Assembly (NCBI RefSeq): GCF_963930625.1 | Contig: NC_089249.1 | Span: 21,401,155 to 21,465,154 of the forward strand | DNA: 64,000 nucleotides | DNA from: Muntiacus reevesi | Taxonomy: Eukaryota > Chordata > Mammalia > Artiodactyla > Cervidae | Direction of reading: 5' to 3' | Shown here: piece by piece, positions 46,466-58,600 of the stretch | How the letters are laid out: every line of letters starts with the position of its first letter | How positions within the stretch are numbered: position 1 is the first letter of the stretch | The notes under the pieces: model-generated | Seen by the model: only the letters and a program-made list of their open reading frames with translations | Database searches by the model: none | Told to the model about the DNA's origin: nothing | Program-made: the position numbers and the translations under genes

Positions 46466-46705
46466 CTGTGGGGACAAGAAGAGGAAAAGTCAGGGCAGGT
46501 GCCCAGGGCTGCTTCTAAGCATCTGCAGAAGGCTCTACCCTGACCAAGAGAAGGTAGGCCAGAGGAAGCATCATTTACTGAACACCTACTGCATGCCAGG
46601 CATCACTGCCCCAAATGACCCTTTAAAGGAGACACCATGTCCACTGCCATTCATAGGGAGGTGAAGGGCTTGCCTGGGTGGCATGGCATGGCTTAGTAGC
46701 AGGGT

Positions 46706-46914
46706 GGCATGCATGCAAGTTAAGTTGCTTCAGTTGTCCAACTCTTTGTGACCTCATGGGCCGTAGTCCACCAGGTTCCTCTCTCCATAGGATTCTCCAG
46801 GCAAGAATCCTGGAGTGGGTTGCCATTCTCTTTGTCAGGGGATCTTCCCAACCCAGAGATCAAACCCGCATCTCCTGCAGGTGGATTTTTTACCACTGAA
46901 CCACCAGGGAAGCG
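46706..46914 (-). repeat. Bov-tA SINE, first of a pair, in C1QTNF6 intron
   Basis: Reverse complement Bov-tA (aactctttgtgacctcatgg, gaccaccagggaag-type end). Confidence 0.93.
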
Positions 46915-46916
46915 CC

Positions 46917-47131
46917 ACTGTGCATGCTAAGTCACTTCAGCCATATCCGACTTTTTGTGAGCCCTATGAACTTATAACCTGCCAGGCTCCTCTGTCCATG
47001 GGATTTCCCAGGCAAGAATAGTGGAGTGGGTTGCCATTTCTTCCTCCAGGGGATCTTCCTGACCCAGGGATCGAACCCAGGTCTCCTACAATGGCAGGCA
47101 GATTATTTTCCACTGAGCCACCTGCAAAGCT
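46917..47131 (-). repeat. Bov-tA SINE, second of a pair, in C1QTNF6 intron
   Basis: Immediately follows the first in the same orientation (gtccatgggatttcccaggc, cagggatcgaacccaggtct). Confidence 0.95.
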
Positions 47132-48229
47132 GTGCTTCTTGAGGAAACAGATCCCAAATATTTCGCTACTGCCTGTTACAGTGCCGGTAATCACCCTCAG
47201 CCACATCCCTTTGAATGAAATGGACAGCCCTGTGTTCTCCCGGGGCCCCCTCTGACCACAGCAATGTTGCTAGGAAGAGGGGAAGAAGGGGCAGAAAAGA
47301 GGACACAGGCCCTTGGAGGAGAAGCCTGGAGAGAAGCAAGGAGGGGGGGATCAAGGTCTCTGCAGAAGTCTTCCTCACCAGCCCCATTGGTGAAGTAACT
47401 ACCTCATCACATGCCCTGCACTTTACAGTTTGCAGAGCACTTTCTTCGTCCCAGTCCCGAGGGATGGTAGTTATAGTTTATACATGATGCAGCGAGCCCA
47501 AGGAGGAAGAGATCCTGCTGCCCCACACAGTGAGGAAGCTGAAGAGCTGGGGCTGGGACCCAGGGAAGGTGCCAGGTGCCTTCTGCCACAGCAGATGCCC
47601 GCCCACCTAACAGGCAGCTGGAGAGGTGGCCCAGAAGAGGTGACATGGGATTTCATGGAGGGCAGTGACGGGGAAGTACTGTCGACACCCAGCTACCTCG
47701 TTAACCTCACACAGAGGGCTCTGCTGGCCTTGGGGAAGCGGTGATGTGTGAGGTGGTGAGAAAAGTGGGGAGAGGAAGAGAGTGTTTCAGATCCGCGGAG
47801 TGGAGTGGTCCTCTGTATTTCTCCCCATAAATCCTAGCTCTGCTCCTGACAGTGGCATGACCCCAGGAGATCTCCTCTCTCGGAGGCTCAGTTTTCCCCA
47901 TCTGCGAAGTGGGAGGAAGAAGCATACCACCCTCACAGGGTTGTGAGCAAAGACAGATGTAAGGAAGTCAAGGGCCTGGCCCCAGGAGTGACCAGCTGCT
48001 CGCAGGCCCCAACAGCAGAAGTAGCTCTCTTGGGTTCTGGTCTTAGAGGACAGGGGGTCAGCTCTCACTTGAATGGCTCAGGGGGTCCCCACAGCTCTCC
48101 CCACTTCTAGCCTTGTCTCCCACCGTCTAGTCTCCAGGAGAAATTAGAGGGATCCATTTGAAACCTAAGCCAGGTGAGGCCCCTTGTCTGCTCAACTCCT
48201 CCCTCGCTCCCTATCTCACTCAGAGAAGA

Positions 48230-48670
48230 AACCCACATTTTGTTTCTAACCTCAGCTCCTCCGCTTGTCCCCTGCTCCTTAAACATACCAGGTCCACTAC
48301 TCACTCTGTGAATAGAGTGACCTGCTATTCACTCTGCCTGCAATGCTGTTCCCCAGGTATCTACATGGCTTCTTCCCCACCTTCTCAGGGAGACCTCCCC
48401 TGACCTCCCCCATTCAATATGCAACCCATGCCCCACACCTGCACTCCCAGTGCTGCTTCCCTTACCTTTTTTCACCTCAGCACTTCCATAGCATTTATCA
48501 CCTTCCATCTCTTTAACTTGGGTGATATGTTTATTGCTCATTGTCTGCCTTCCCCACTAGAACAGAAGCTCCACAGACATGGCATCTCTGTCTGATCTGT
48601 ACACACTCCCTCCCAGAATTCAGAATGATCCTGGCACATGGTGGGTACTCAATACAACGTGTGAATGACA
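48230..48670 (+). repeat. L2 LINE 3' end in C1QTNF6 intron
   Basis: Has tcactctgcctgcaatgctg, agaagctccacagacatggc and tggtgggtactcaatacaac, ending about 140 bases from the first coding exon. Confidence 0.75.
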
Positions 48671-48811
48671 GAAAGGGTCTGAGACAGTTTTCTGTCCTGG
48701 TTTCTCCTGCTCCTGTCACCTCACCTCCCCCAGGCCCAGGAAGAGACCTTCCCACATGCCCTCCTTGATGCCAACCAGGCCAGTCCAGCCCGAGTCCTGT
48801 GTGGTCCTCAC

Positions 48812-49070
48812 CCTTCAGGATGGTGATGTTAATGTAGGGCCTGACCTCAGGCAGCACATATGGGAAAGCAGACGGAGAGGCTGAGGACGCATGAGCAGCA
48901 TCGGCAAGGACCATGGGGTCTTCAGAGTCACAGCACCGTCGACAGGGCCCAGGGGAACTAGAGGCCACAGCTTCCCCAGAGGTGGGCTCCTCGGTGGGGA
49001 GTCCAGACACCGAGAGAAGGAGCAGGAGCGCAGCCCAGAGGAGGCCCAGGGCAGTCGTCCCCATGGCGAC
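48812..49070 (-). CDS. C1QTNF6: C1QTNF6 first coding exon: signal peptide and N-terminal region
   Basis: Begins after an acceptor gctccag with GTCGCC and the ATG at 49064-49062, as in the human short-form start (MGTAALG in human, MGTTALG here). A hydrophobic signal sequence (LLWAALLLLLSV) follows, then a linker with the Cys-rich CRRCCDSEDP, and the conserved PEVRPYINITILKG, which carries an N-glycosylation sequon. The donor is AAGG|GTGAGG at 48811, phase 1, which joins exactly to the collagen exon. The spliced CDS is 253 + 548 = 801 bases, a 266-residue protein. An upstream exon that would add the human long-form N-terminus was not recognised; the likely promoter is the CpG island at 55.4-56.0 kb. 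Confidence 0.95.
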
Positions 49071-52000
49071 CTGGAGCAGGAAGGAAGGACAGGAATATAG
49101 TTACCTGAAGGTCTACACTCTGCTGATGCCTAGAGTGGATGCTGCCACCTGCAGCATGGGTGTTCCTGATGTAACCCAGGGAGGGAGTGCTAGTGTCCCA
49201 TTTAACAGACAAGAAGACTGAGGCCTAAACAGGAAGACAAGTTCTCCAAGTTCACAAAGAGACCTGAGGTAGTGCAGGGCCTGGAGTCTGAGTCTCCATT
49301 CCTGGGCGGTTTCCCCCAACGTGGGCCCACAAAGAAGGACCCCCTCTGAAGATGAACGTCCTGGGAGGTCTTTGCTGGGGTGGGTGAGGAAGACACCCTG
49401 CTGCCCATGTGACATAGCCAATGAGACTGTAAAATGCTTTTCCCACACTCCCAGTCTCCCTCAGCCTTGTTTTCCTGTCACTGACTCCATAGTCAATGGA
49501 ATACAAGTTAGAAGAAGGAGCCCCTTGGGACAGACTAATTAGAAACAAACACGCAAAAGAAGTCCCAGCAGTCATGCAACACCGAAGGTACGTAGCTGGT
49601 GTCAGCCCACCTCCTCGCTCAGCATCTTTGTGCAGTCAACAACTTACACAACTCAACCTCACCCAAGAAACCCTATAGGGAGGGAGCAGGAGAGAGTAAA
49701 ATTCATTGGAAGGTGGTTGTGTCAATCATCTTAGACCTGCCAATCAGCTGCCAGGGTGGTAATTTGGAATTAAGGGACAGAACCCAGGAGTTCTGGAAAA
49801 TTGAAAAGGAACAAGGGAGTCCAAGGATTTGTGAGGATCCGTCTTTGGCCTTGGTCTAGAAGGGATCCAGAGTTCCAGAAGAGGGGCAGAAGGTAGCCTG
49901 GACAGCAGTGACTGGAGGCAAGCCGGGCTGGTGGGCAGGAAGCCAGGCAAAGAGCTTCTGAGGTGGTGGCAGTCTTTGGGGGCTGGCACATGTTATCGCA
50001 GGATCAGAAACTCGTTTTTTGAAACCAGACTGGTTTTTACACTTCTGGCGTTTCTTTGTTTATTTCCTTTTTGTTCTCCTGTAACATTTAGTACAATTCA
50101 AAAATATTTTTCTGTGGTTAATACGCGTAGAGAAGGTAAAATTATTATTATTTTTTTTAAATGCCCTTCTATCCTAACCTGAGCACTGAAGGTAAGAGTT
50201 GAGTCTTAAAGGGGCAGGAGCAGCCCCTGCACCAGCCCTCTCCGACTCCCCGCTCCCCGGAGCTGGGTCGTAGCAGTGGGCAGCAGCCTCCAGAGTCATC
50301 ACCCTCTCCTGGAGGTGGCCTTGTTCCCTGCCCCCCACCCCTACCCTGTGCCGGTCTCCCGGTTCTGCTCAATAAGTCAGGTTAGGTCTTCAGGGAACAG
50401 CACCCCCTCCGGCCAAGATTATCACCCTTACCTTTTATTTGTAAATTATAATACACATCCCAGCGATTTTGAGAAAAGCAGAACCCCCTCTTTCCTGGCC
50501 ACAGATGTGAGACTTTAGAATCAGACCTGAGATTCCAGAATGGTTTGCAAGCTGTGTGACCTAAGGCTAGGGGCTTAGCCTCTCTGGGCTTCTTGCTGCT
50601 TAACATGTTACAAGGAGGAAACAACACTACCTCCCCCACCAGGCTATTTGGGAGGCTATTTGGCAGGAAAATCACCTGTCTGGTAAAAGACTCTTAAACA
50701 TTTGTTCCTCTTTCTGCTGCCCAACATGACCTCTCCCCTAGTCATGCATGGGACAGGAAGAGTAGAACTGTTCCCAGAGAACTGGCATGGTCTGGGGACA
50801 TTTCTGTTGGGCCAGACAGCTGGGAGTCAAAATATCTGTGACACAGAACTGTGACCTGGGGCGGGGGGAGGGGGACGCAGGAAGCAGGAAGCAAAGCAGC
50901 CTTTAACAAAAGTAATAACCACAGCCACGGTCACTGGCTGTCCCTGGGGGAGGGTGTCATGCAGGCATCAAGTGGAGGGACCATGCCGTGGGGGTGGTTT
51001 GGGGGTCCCTGCTGCCTCCACTATGGAGTTGGGGCCTCTTCGGGGTCGAGGGAGAGTCAAGTCCTGCTGGAGCAGACTCGGTGCCTGTCCAGGCAGGAGT
51101 GAGCACAAGCCAGGAGCATCGGAGGAGGGCAGCCCTTCAGCAGCGGAAAGTCTCAGCCAGAGGAAGGGATGGGGAGGAGAGAGCCTAGAGGGGCTGGCCG
51201 GGGTCAGAGGGAGAGAGCAGGGCCCCACATATGTCCAGGAAGAGAGGGGGAAGGATAGGCATTCCAGGCTCTGACCCCAACCCCCTCGGCCCTGCTGGAT
51301 GAAGCTGCAGGACCTCCCATCACTCACTCAGTGTCCGACAGCTTCGTACAGCAGTTCATGGACCCCGGGCCTCCCGGCAGCCTCTGGTTCCTTGATCCAT
51401 GTTTGCGATGATGATAATAACTTGTTGCTGGCCCAGACCCCCAGGTCTGGCGGGCTGGCCCAGGAGGGAGGGAGGAAGGGATGGAGGCAGCGAGGAGGGA
51501 GGGAGGGAGGGAGGGCGGAGGGAGCAGGCTGGCTTCCCACTGCCCCTCCTCCTTGCTCCCTCCCCTCCAGCCTCTAGGTTCTGCGGAGATGAAGGGAGCC
51601 GGTGGATTCCCTTTGCTTAACTCTTTGGTAGTCCTAGAGGGTCTTGTTTAATTCAGAGACCCTATAAATTTCCAGCAGGAAGGGGTCTGAGGTCCCTGAT
51701 GTGCGGGCTGGAAAATCAAGCCCTGGAAGGGGTAAGGGCAGGAGCCCCCTAAGTTGCTCAGAAAGGGGAACGCTCCAGCCTAAGCTGAAGGGCTCCTTAG
51801 TCCTAAGTCACCAAGACAGGAGGCGTACAGAGGGCATGGGCACCAGCCCAGCTGCCACAGGTTCAAATCCTGGCTCGGGCACCCTCTGGCCAGTCCCTTC
51901 CCCTCTCAGGACCTGGTTATCTGTAGAACTCCAGTCCCCAGCTTCATCCATGCCAGTCACAAAGGGAGGCTTAGTAAGTGTTTGTTGAGTGATGTCTCAT

Positions 52001-53418
52001 CTCCTTGGAGATCAGCTAAGGGTGGCAACCAGGTCAGTAGCTCCACCCCCAATGACACCAAAGTCCTACTCTGCCTGGGAATTTTGTCATGGTTATCCAT
52101 CTTCTTGGTCTTCTAGACCATGGAGATAACTCTCAAGTTCATAGGAGGGCAGCCTGTACAGAAGACCCCAGGGCCCCAGGAAGGGTCTTGCCTCTGCTTC
52201 CTTCTGGTTAGGCTGCAGAAGGCTATGCAAAGGCTGCAGTTCTGGCTCCCTGGGTCAGAGAGCCCTGTACAAAGACTCTCTCACAGGTCTCTTGCCCTCC
52301 AACCCCCTCTACATTTGTTGAGTTCTTACTGCCTGTGCCAGACTTCATCTTCAGAGGGGCTTTTGTCACCCAAAGGGTATTAACATCCATTATTTCTACT
52401 CTTCTTACCCCAGCTTTGGGAAAAGGAGCTAGTGGTGGAGCTGATGTGACTCACCCAGGGTCAGTGAGTGAAGAGGAACCACAGCCCTACAGAATGGAAG
52501 GAGTTCCCACGATGACCCAACTGGGTACAGCTGTGGGCAAAGGCTGCAGTTCAGGGTCTGTCTCCTGGGCAGAGAGAGGTGGTGACATTGCCTCTCAGGA
52601 GACACAGGAGTGCAGCGACCTAAGGGGGCTTTATTGAAGTCTGGGGCTTTGGGCATTAACTCCAGGCCCCACTCACAGTTGGGCAAAGTGTGAAGAAGGG
52701 AACAGTCCTGGCTGTGTGTTGTTGACCATCTCTTGTCTCTGAGCTTCTGTTTTTCTATTACTTCGGGGGGATAGTCACACAGAATATCCAGACCTGGAAG
52801 GACCCTTAGAGGTGATCTAATCCAATCCCTTATCCTGTCCAGCAGGGACACTGTGACTCAGGGACGGCAAATCTTTGACTCAAGGTCACATAGCAGATTG
52901 GAGAATAGTTGGGATGAGAGCCGGACTCTCCCAACTTCTAGCTTTGGGCTGCTTCCCTCTCTCAAGCCCACCTGGCGTGCCCCCCACCCAGACCTATTTA
53001 GGGGTCCAAAGCAGCCCAAAGGAACACAGATGGAAGGACTGTGGACCCTGGGAAAGCTATCAGGTCCACACTGGCTGTGCCCTCTATGTGGCCCTGCCCC
53101 AGGCAGCATTCCCAGGGCACTGAGCCAGGGCTGTAGAGGGAGGGAAATAAGCGGAGCCACCCTCTCCTCCCTCCCCTCGCTGCTGCCACCAGAGGGAGAA
53201 GGGCTGAATCAGCAGCACTGGAGGCAGACAGGGCTCCTGGCTGTCTCTCAGAGATCTGGCTTAGAAAGCCTAGCATCTGAGGACAAAGGGATGGGGGATG
53301 CGGAGAGGCAGGGTGGGGACACAGGATTGCTTTGGTCCAGGGCCCATTGTGTGCTCCTGCCACGCTCAACAGGCCCTCTGCAGAGAAGGAGCCTCAACTC
53401 AAAGGTTTGGAAGAAAAC
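49071..53418. other. Probable C1QTNF6 intron 1 (left part)
   Basis: Upstream of the first coding exon on the minus strand. Contains a GGGA-rich G-tract block (51,466-51,530) and a MIR (plus) at about 51,830-51,990 (ggttcaaatcctggctcggg). No exon recognised. Confidence 0.5.
51466..51530 (+). repeat. GGGA-repeat block
   Basis: Repeated GGGA units on the plus strand (for example gagggagggagggagggagg), interrupted once by atggaggcagc. Multiple G-triplets with 1-base spacers allow a G-quadruplex. Confidence 0.9.
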
Positions 53419-53626
53419 ACTGTTGTTCAGTTGCTAAGTCATGTCCGACTCTCTGCTCCGCCATGGACGGCAACATGCCAGGCTTCCCTTTTCTTCACTG
53501 TCTCCCGGAGTTTGCTCAAATTCATGTCCATCAAGTCAGTGATGCTATCTAACCATCTCCTACTCACCCACCCTCTTCTTTTGCCTCCAATCTTCCCCAA
53601 CATCAAGGTCTTCTCCAATTAGTCAG
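53419..53626 (-). repeat. BovB LINE 3' terminal fragment
   Basis: Has gttgttcagttgctaagtca, gtttgctcaaattcatgtcc and ttccccaacatcaaggtctt. Confidence 0.93.
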
Positions 53627-53744
53627 AAAATAATATTTTTTAAGGGAAGTGTTACATCAGTTATTAAAAGTGGTACAGAATTCCAAGTGGATTGTTAACG
53701 CAATCCTTTGTAGAAAAGAATTGGAAACATCCATATTACACATT

Positions 53745-53944
53745 TGATCCATAGCTCAGCTGGTAAAGAATCTGCCTGCACTGCAGGAGACCACAGTTTG
53801 ATTCCTGGGTCGGGATGATCCCCTAGAGGAGGGCATGGCAACCCACTCCAGTATTCTTGCCTCAAGAATTCCATGGACAGAGAAGCCTGGTGGGCTACAG
53901 TCCATGAGGTCGCAAAGAGTCAGACACAGCTGAGGGACTAATCA
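53745..53944 (+). repeat. Bov-tA SINE with target-site duplication
   Basis: Has atagctcagctggtaaagaa and gggctacagtccatgaggtc. Flanked by acacatttga on both sides. Confidence 0.95.
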
Positions 53945-55429
53945 CACATTTGAGCCAACTATATTTTACACACTTTCTCTGGAATGCCATAGGAAGGTGC
54001 TAATGCCATTTTGATGACTTAACTTTGCTATATAAATTTAATAAACTAGGTATATACATGGGTGGGGGGTGGAGAAGGAGCCTCATCTCACTAAACAGGT
54101 GAGGAGGCTGAGGTCTGGACAAGAAAACCATTCTCACCAGGTTCTAGGTCCAGCTTCTTTGACTCCCAGCTGTGGTCAATGCCCCAGAAAAGGGCCTCTT
54201 GTCCCCACCCCCATCTCCCAGGCACCTGGCAGTGATGAGGGGCGGGGCAGACAAGAGGGTTGGATTCTGGAATATTATACACAATTTTAATAATATTCTT
54301 CCTCCCACTCTCTTTCATCATCTGGAAAATTTCTGCATTTGTGCATGGGCCCTTAGTCTCTCAGCCATTCTGCAGCTCTCCACAGCAGCCCAGGCAGCTT
54401 GGAGACAGAGTCACAGCCCTGGGTCAGACAAGACTGGGTTACATCTCAGCTCCACTTCCTTCCAGGTCTGTTGACCTTGGCCACGTCCCCCTACCTCTGA
54501 GCCTTGGTGTCCCTGGGCCAGAGGGACATGAGGAGACCAAGACCATCTGAGCAGCCTGGCAGGATATCCAATGGGATACACACTGGCCACCAACCAGTGC
54601 TTCCTCCGGGTTAAATCCTGAATATGGTGAGGACATGAGCCCATTCTCCTCCGGCACACATCTGAGACACAGACTCACGGACTCTCAGAACCAAGTTCCT
54701 AGCCACACCCACCTTGCAGCCCAAAGTTTGGACAAAGATATAAAAATAGTGACACTTGGTGCTTGCAACAAGAACCCTTCATGCATTTTTTAAAAATAAA
54801 ATGTGCCCGTGGTAAAGTGAGATAGAACAGAAAACAGGATTCCTGGAGTCAGCTATGCAAGTGGTGTACGGCAAGCCACCGATCTATTAATAACTGTTCT
54901 CGGGCAGTCACCGACAAACTAAACAAAGGAAACCGTGAGCGCCACCCACTGGGGAAGGTCACGGAGCCGGCACCGACCCCAGCCACCGGGCCTTCTGATG
55001 TACCCCATCGTCCAAGGGGGGAGATGGAGGGCCCACTGAGATGCGCTGTTCCCGCACTTATTCCAACAACGTGGATAGGGGGTCCAATGGGACCTTCGCT
55101 CTCCCAAGCTGCTAGCTTACGCGGCTTCCTGGATCTGCAGAGCCCCTCCTTCGACCAGCTGAGTAGTCGAGGGTGAACGTCGCTCTCCAGACTCCATTTC
55201 TCCGTCCTGGGCTTTCTCAGCAACGCACGTCTGTTCTACAGGTGTTCATCTGACTTGGGCGAGTTTAATCCCATTTTACAGAAGGGGAAACCGAATCCAC
55301 AAGAGGACTACAGAAAAGAAGAGCCAGCCCCATCCCAGCCCTCCTGGCCCCTGACAAGGACGGTGGTTACACAGCGGGAAACTGAGGCTCAGGGAAGCAG
55401 GTGCGCCAACTGGCTCCTCCTCACGGCCG
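53945..55429. other. No gene recognised
   Basis: Unique sequence between a Bov-tA and the CpG island. A MIR-like fragment is near 54,090 (taaacaggtgaggaggctga). Confidence 0.45.
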
Positions 55430-55990
55430 ACTAGGGGCAGAGCCAGATGACGGCGCGGGCAAGGTACGCGGGAGGCCACTGCCACCTCCCAGTTCTCTCG
55501 GCCAAATTAAGGGGCGCGACTCCCCCACCCCAAGCCGCGGAAGCCCCAACATCCCCCCACCCCCACTTCGGGCTCAAACCCTGGGAAAAACTGCCGCCAG
55601 CTGCGGCCACTCTTGGCAACACCCAGGGCTCTGCTAGAACAGATCCCCGCCACAAAGAAACCCGCCGGCGAATTCGCTCCGGCCACCGCGCCTGTAAGCC
55701 AGAAGCCCAACGCGAGATGGGCGAAGGCAGCCGCAGCGGCGCCGGGGAGGGACCTTTGAGAGTTCAGCTTCGCTGGAGCCGAGCAGAACCGAGCAAAGCC
55801 GAACTTGGCCGAGCGGAGCCGAGTCCAGCCGAGTCAAGCGGGTCTGGCGGATCATAGCCGGATCTGACCGAATGGTGCCGAGTAGAGCCGAGTTCGGCCG
55901 AGTGGAGCCAAGGGGAGAGGCAAGGTCACTCGGCGCCCCCTGCTGGACACAGAGACCGGCGCTGGCCTCAGCCGAAGTTAACGCGCCAGT
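55430..55990. promoter_or_regulatory. CpG island, probable C1QTNF6 promoter region
   Basis: GC-rich stretch with many CpG dinucleotides, unlike its surroundings, about 6.4 kb upstream of the first coding exon of C1QTNF6 on the minus strand. Position and composition fit a 5' exon or promoter of that gene. A plus-strand splice donor-like GCAAG|GTACGC at about 55,463 also allows a divergent non-coding transcript. The right half consists of a degenerate short-period repeat (separate entry). Confidence 0.5.
55770..55915. repeat. Degenerate ~10-base tandem repeat around GCCGAG
   Basis: About 14 loosely spaced copies of GCCGAG/ACCGAG/GCCGAA-like hexamers set about 9-11 bases apart, for example gagccgagcagaaccgagca and ggccgagcggagccgagt. 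The repeat keeps its CpGs. It lies within the CpG island and creates long open frames by composition only. Confidence 0.8.
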
Positions 55991-56783
55991 CCTGCGACAG
56001 TCGGGGGCTACTGAGCCCGTTTTATGGATGTGGAAGCTGAGGCTCCAAGACGTTTCGAGCCTGGCCCAAAGGCACACAGAGCTAAGAAATGGTGGCTGTA
56101 AGGTTCGAAACAGATTGTATGGCAGAGAGCTCACCTGCCACTGCCACCCACTGCAGTGATCACTGTGTTTGCTTTGATCTCACAGTAATTGCTGCCATTT
56201 ATCATGATCATTCAGGAGGAGGGGGACCTACCCTGTCTGATGATCCGGGGTAAACCCACCCTGGAGCACAGAGATAACCCCTGTTCTTACAAGTGGTGAA
56301 ACCAGGTGGGCTCTGGGCGCGCTGACCCAGCACAGCCGGGCCAGCCGTTCCGTGTGCAAATATTGACATGTTTCCTGGTCATTAAAGCAGAAAGCAGGTC
56401 GGAGAGGCCCTGTACGACTGCAGGCCTCATCTTCCCTTCCTGTTTACAAGGTGGCCAGAGGGCAGGAGCTCCCGGCTGTCTGCAGGCTGTGTCCCTGGGC
56501 TGTGTGAGCCAGGACCTGGGGTGTCTGGGACCCTGGAGGAGGCCTAGTGTGGCTGCAAGCACTGTCTTTGAGCTTGTGAAAAAGTGAAGACTGGCCTTGC
56601 CCTCCATGCACATGTGTGTGCTCAGATACATCAGTGATGTTCATTCCTTGGGCAGACCACCTTAGCCTGCCAGACAGACCTATGCTGAGGCTGCAAGGCT
56701 GGCTGGAGGGTGGCTGGACTGGGCTTGTAGAACACAACTGAGGTCACAACAAATGAGTAGTGTCCAAGGAAGGTCAGACTGCA
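55991..56783. other. No gene recognised; MIR near 56,010-56,130
   Basis: A MIR-like reverse fragment (gatgtggaagctgaggctcc) follows the CpG island. The remainder, up to the RAB6-like pseudogene, is unique. Confidence 0.45.
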
Positions 56784-57131
56784 TTAGTGGACGCAGCCAC
56801 CCCCGCTGGCCAGGGGCTCCTGGAGTTTGTCCGGCTTGATGTCAGCCATCCTTTCTTTGCTTCTCTCCTGGACATTTGCCATTCCGAGCAGAGCTGAGCC
56901 CACGGGTGGGAAGAGCTGCTTCCTGTTGCAGCCTGTCTGTGCACTTTTCTCGATGAACGTGGTACTCAATTCTTTGGTGTGCTGCTTGCCCTCCTCAGTG
57001 GTCATCTGCCTCTTGTTGGCCAGGTTCATCTTGTTGCCCAGGTCCATCTTGTTGCCCACCAGCAGCATGATGACATCACTGTCCCTCTCGGTCCTGACAT
57101 CAGCAATCCAGAGGCCTGGGCTGCCCTTCAT
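56784..57131 (-). pseudogene. Truncated RAB6B-like processed pseudogene
   Basis: A 115-codon open stretch resembling the C-terminal half of a RAB6 GTPase, closest to RAB6B from DVRTERDSDVI through the G4 region, KELS, NVQERSKE and DIKPDKLQEP to a Cys-containing end. The N-terminal half with the P-loop and both switch regions is missing. The G4 motif region is duplicated by an 18-base tandem repeat (NKMDLGNKMNLANK against NKTDLADK). The G5 box reads EKSAQ instead of ETSAK, and the prenylation end reads GGCVH instead of GGCSC. It is intronless across what is multi-exonic in the parent, so it is a retrocopy; no poly(A) tail is evident. It lies between C1QTNF6 and SSTR3. Confidence 0.85.
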
Positions 57132-57289
57132 GCTGCTGAGTCTTGCTCAAGGACACCGCCTGTCACCACCAGTGGCTGCCAAGGAGCTAACACCATTGGC
57201 CTCCAAGTTCTTTGCACACCCAGCATCACTCCTGCCACGCTCACCTTCATTTTCGTAGTTTCTAAAAACTATAGGAACTGGACTGGGGA

Positions 57290-57420
57290 CTAGGAAAATG
57301 GGGTTCTTGGTCTGCCTCTGGTGCTGTGACCATGGGTGAATCATGTGACCATCCCAGGCCTCACCGTTTTCAGCTGTAAAATGGGTATGAGAGCTGTTCA
57401 TTAGTACTTTTAACATCTTT
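57290..57420 (+). repeat. MIR SINE
   Basis: Has gtgctgtgaccatgggtgaa and ttcagctgtaaaatgggtat. Confidence 0.75.
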
Positions 57421-57576
57421 CACACTTCTTCCCAGAGCACAAACTCCAGTTCCCTCTTGACGCTTGACTGGGCTATAACCCCTCCAGCGAGATTTCCACC
57501 CCCACCCATGGATGGCTTCTCACTTTTGTTAAAGCACTTCTCAGGTTTATTTAATACATAGTACCTACAATGCACT

Positions 57577-57791
57577 GTGAAAGTGAAGTGCTAGTTACTC
57601 AGCTGTGTCCAGCTGTTTGCGACCCCATTGACTGTAGCCCACCAGGCTCCTCTGTCCATGGGATTTTTCAGGCAAGAATACTGGAGTGGGTAGCCATTCC
57701 CTTCTCTGGGGGATCTTCCCAACCCAAGAATCAAACCTGGGTCTCCCATGTTGCAGGCAGATTCTCTACTGTCTGAGCACCAGAGAAGCTC
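57577..57791 (-). repeat. Bov-tA SINE with target-site duplication
   Basis: Reverse complement Bov-tA. Flanked by tacaatgcactgt on both sides (about 57,565-57,577 and 57,794-57,806). Confidence 0.95.
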
Positions 57792-57799
57792 TGTACAAT

Positions 57800-57950
57800 G
57801 CACTGTACTACTCACATAATCGTCTTAACATAGATGTCTACCCTCATCTTCATTTCAGAGAAAAGGAAATTGAGGCACTGAAAGGTTAATCAGACAGCTA
57901 GTGAATAGATGAGTGGGGATTCAAAACCAGACACTTCCAGATTCCAGGGG
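57800..57950 (-). repeat. MIR SINE
   Basis: Has cttcatttcagagaaaagga, aattgaggcactgaaagg and ggggattcaaaacc in reverse MIR order. Confidence 0.65.
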
Positions 57951-58154
57951 CTTAAGAACCACCCCTTTGTCTCTTATGTTCAATGTGACTTTCTTCGCCC
58001 CTGAAGACAGACCTTGTATTTCTCTGCCTTCCACTTTTTGCATTTGGCATCTGTTCTATAAACACTTGGTGAGTGAAGACATGAATGAATGATAATGTCC
58101 AAGGTCTTCCTGAGGCCCAGGAGAGGCAGGGCTGCTGGCTCTGTTTTGCAGGTG

Positions 58155-58600
58155 GTAATTGTATTAGTTTGCTAGGACTGCTGGACTGAACTACCACAAA
58201 CTAGGTGATTTAAACAACCGAAATGTATTTTCTCACAGTTCTGGAGGCTGGAAGTCCAAGATCAAGGTGTCAGGCAAGGCTGCTTCCTTCTGAGGGTTGA
58301 GAGGACAGACATGTTCCAGACATCTTTCCCAGCTTCTGGTGGTTTGCTGGCTGTCTTTGGCACTGACTCTTGGGTGCATCACCCAGCATTTTCCCCATGC
58401 TCATGTCTGTGTCCAGATCTTCCCTTCTCTAAGAACACCAGTCATACTGAAATGGAGACCCACCTTACTCCAGGGTGATGTCATCCGAACTCCTTATGAC
58501 TGCAAGGACCCTATTTCCAAATAAAGTTACATGTGAAGGTACTGGAGTTTAGGGCTTCATGTGAATTTGAGGGAGGGGGACACAATTCGATGCACAGGGG
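58155..58600 (-). repeat. MLT1-type LTR (ERVL-MaLR)
   Basis: Reverse of the MLT1 pattern: tgtattagtttgctaggact, ctcacagttctggaggctgg, tatttccaaataaagttaca, ggtactggagtttagggctt and gggggacacaattcgatg. An ancient eutherian insertion. Confidence 0.75.

Noticed and set aside
55634..56134. 166-codon minus-strand frame over the CpG island
   Set aside because: Openness is produced by the short-period GCCGAG repeat; both strands are open across it, as expected of such repeats.
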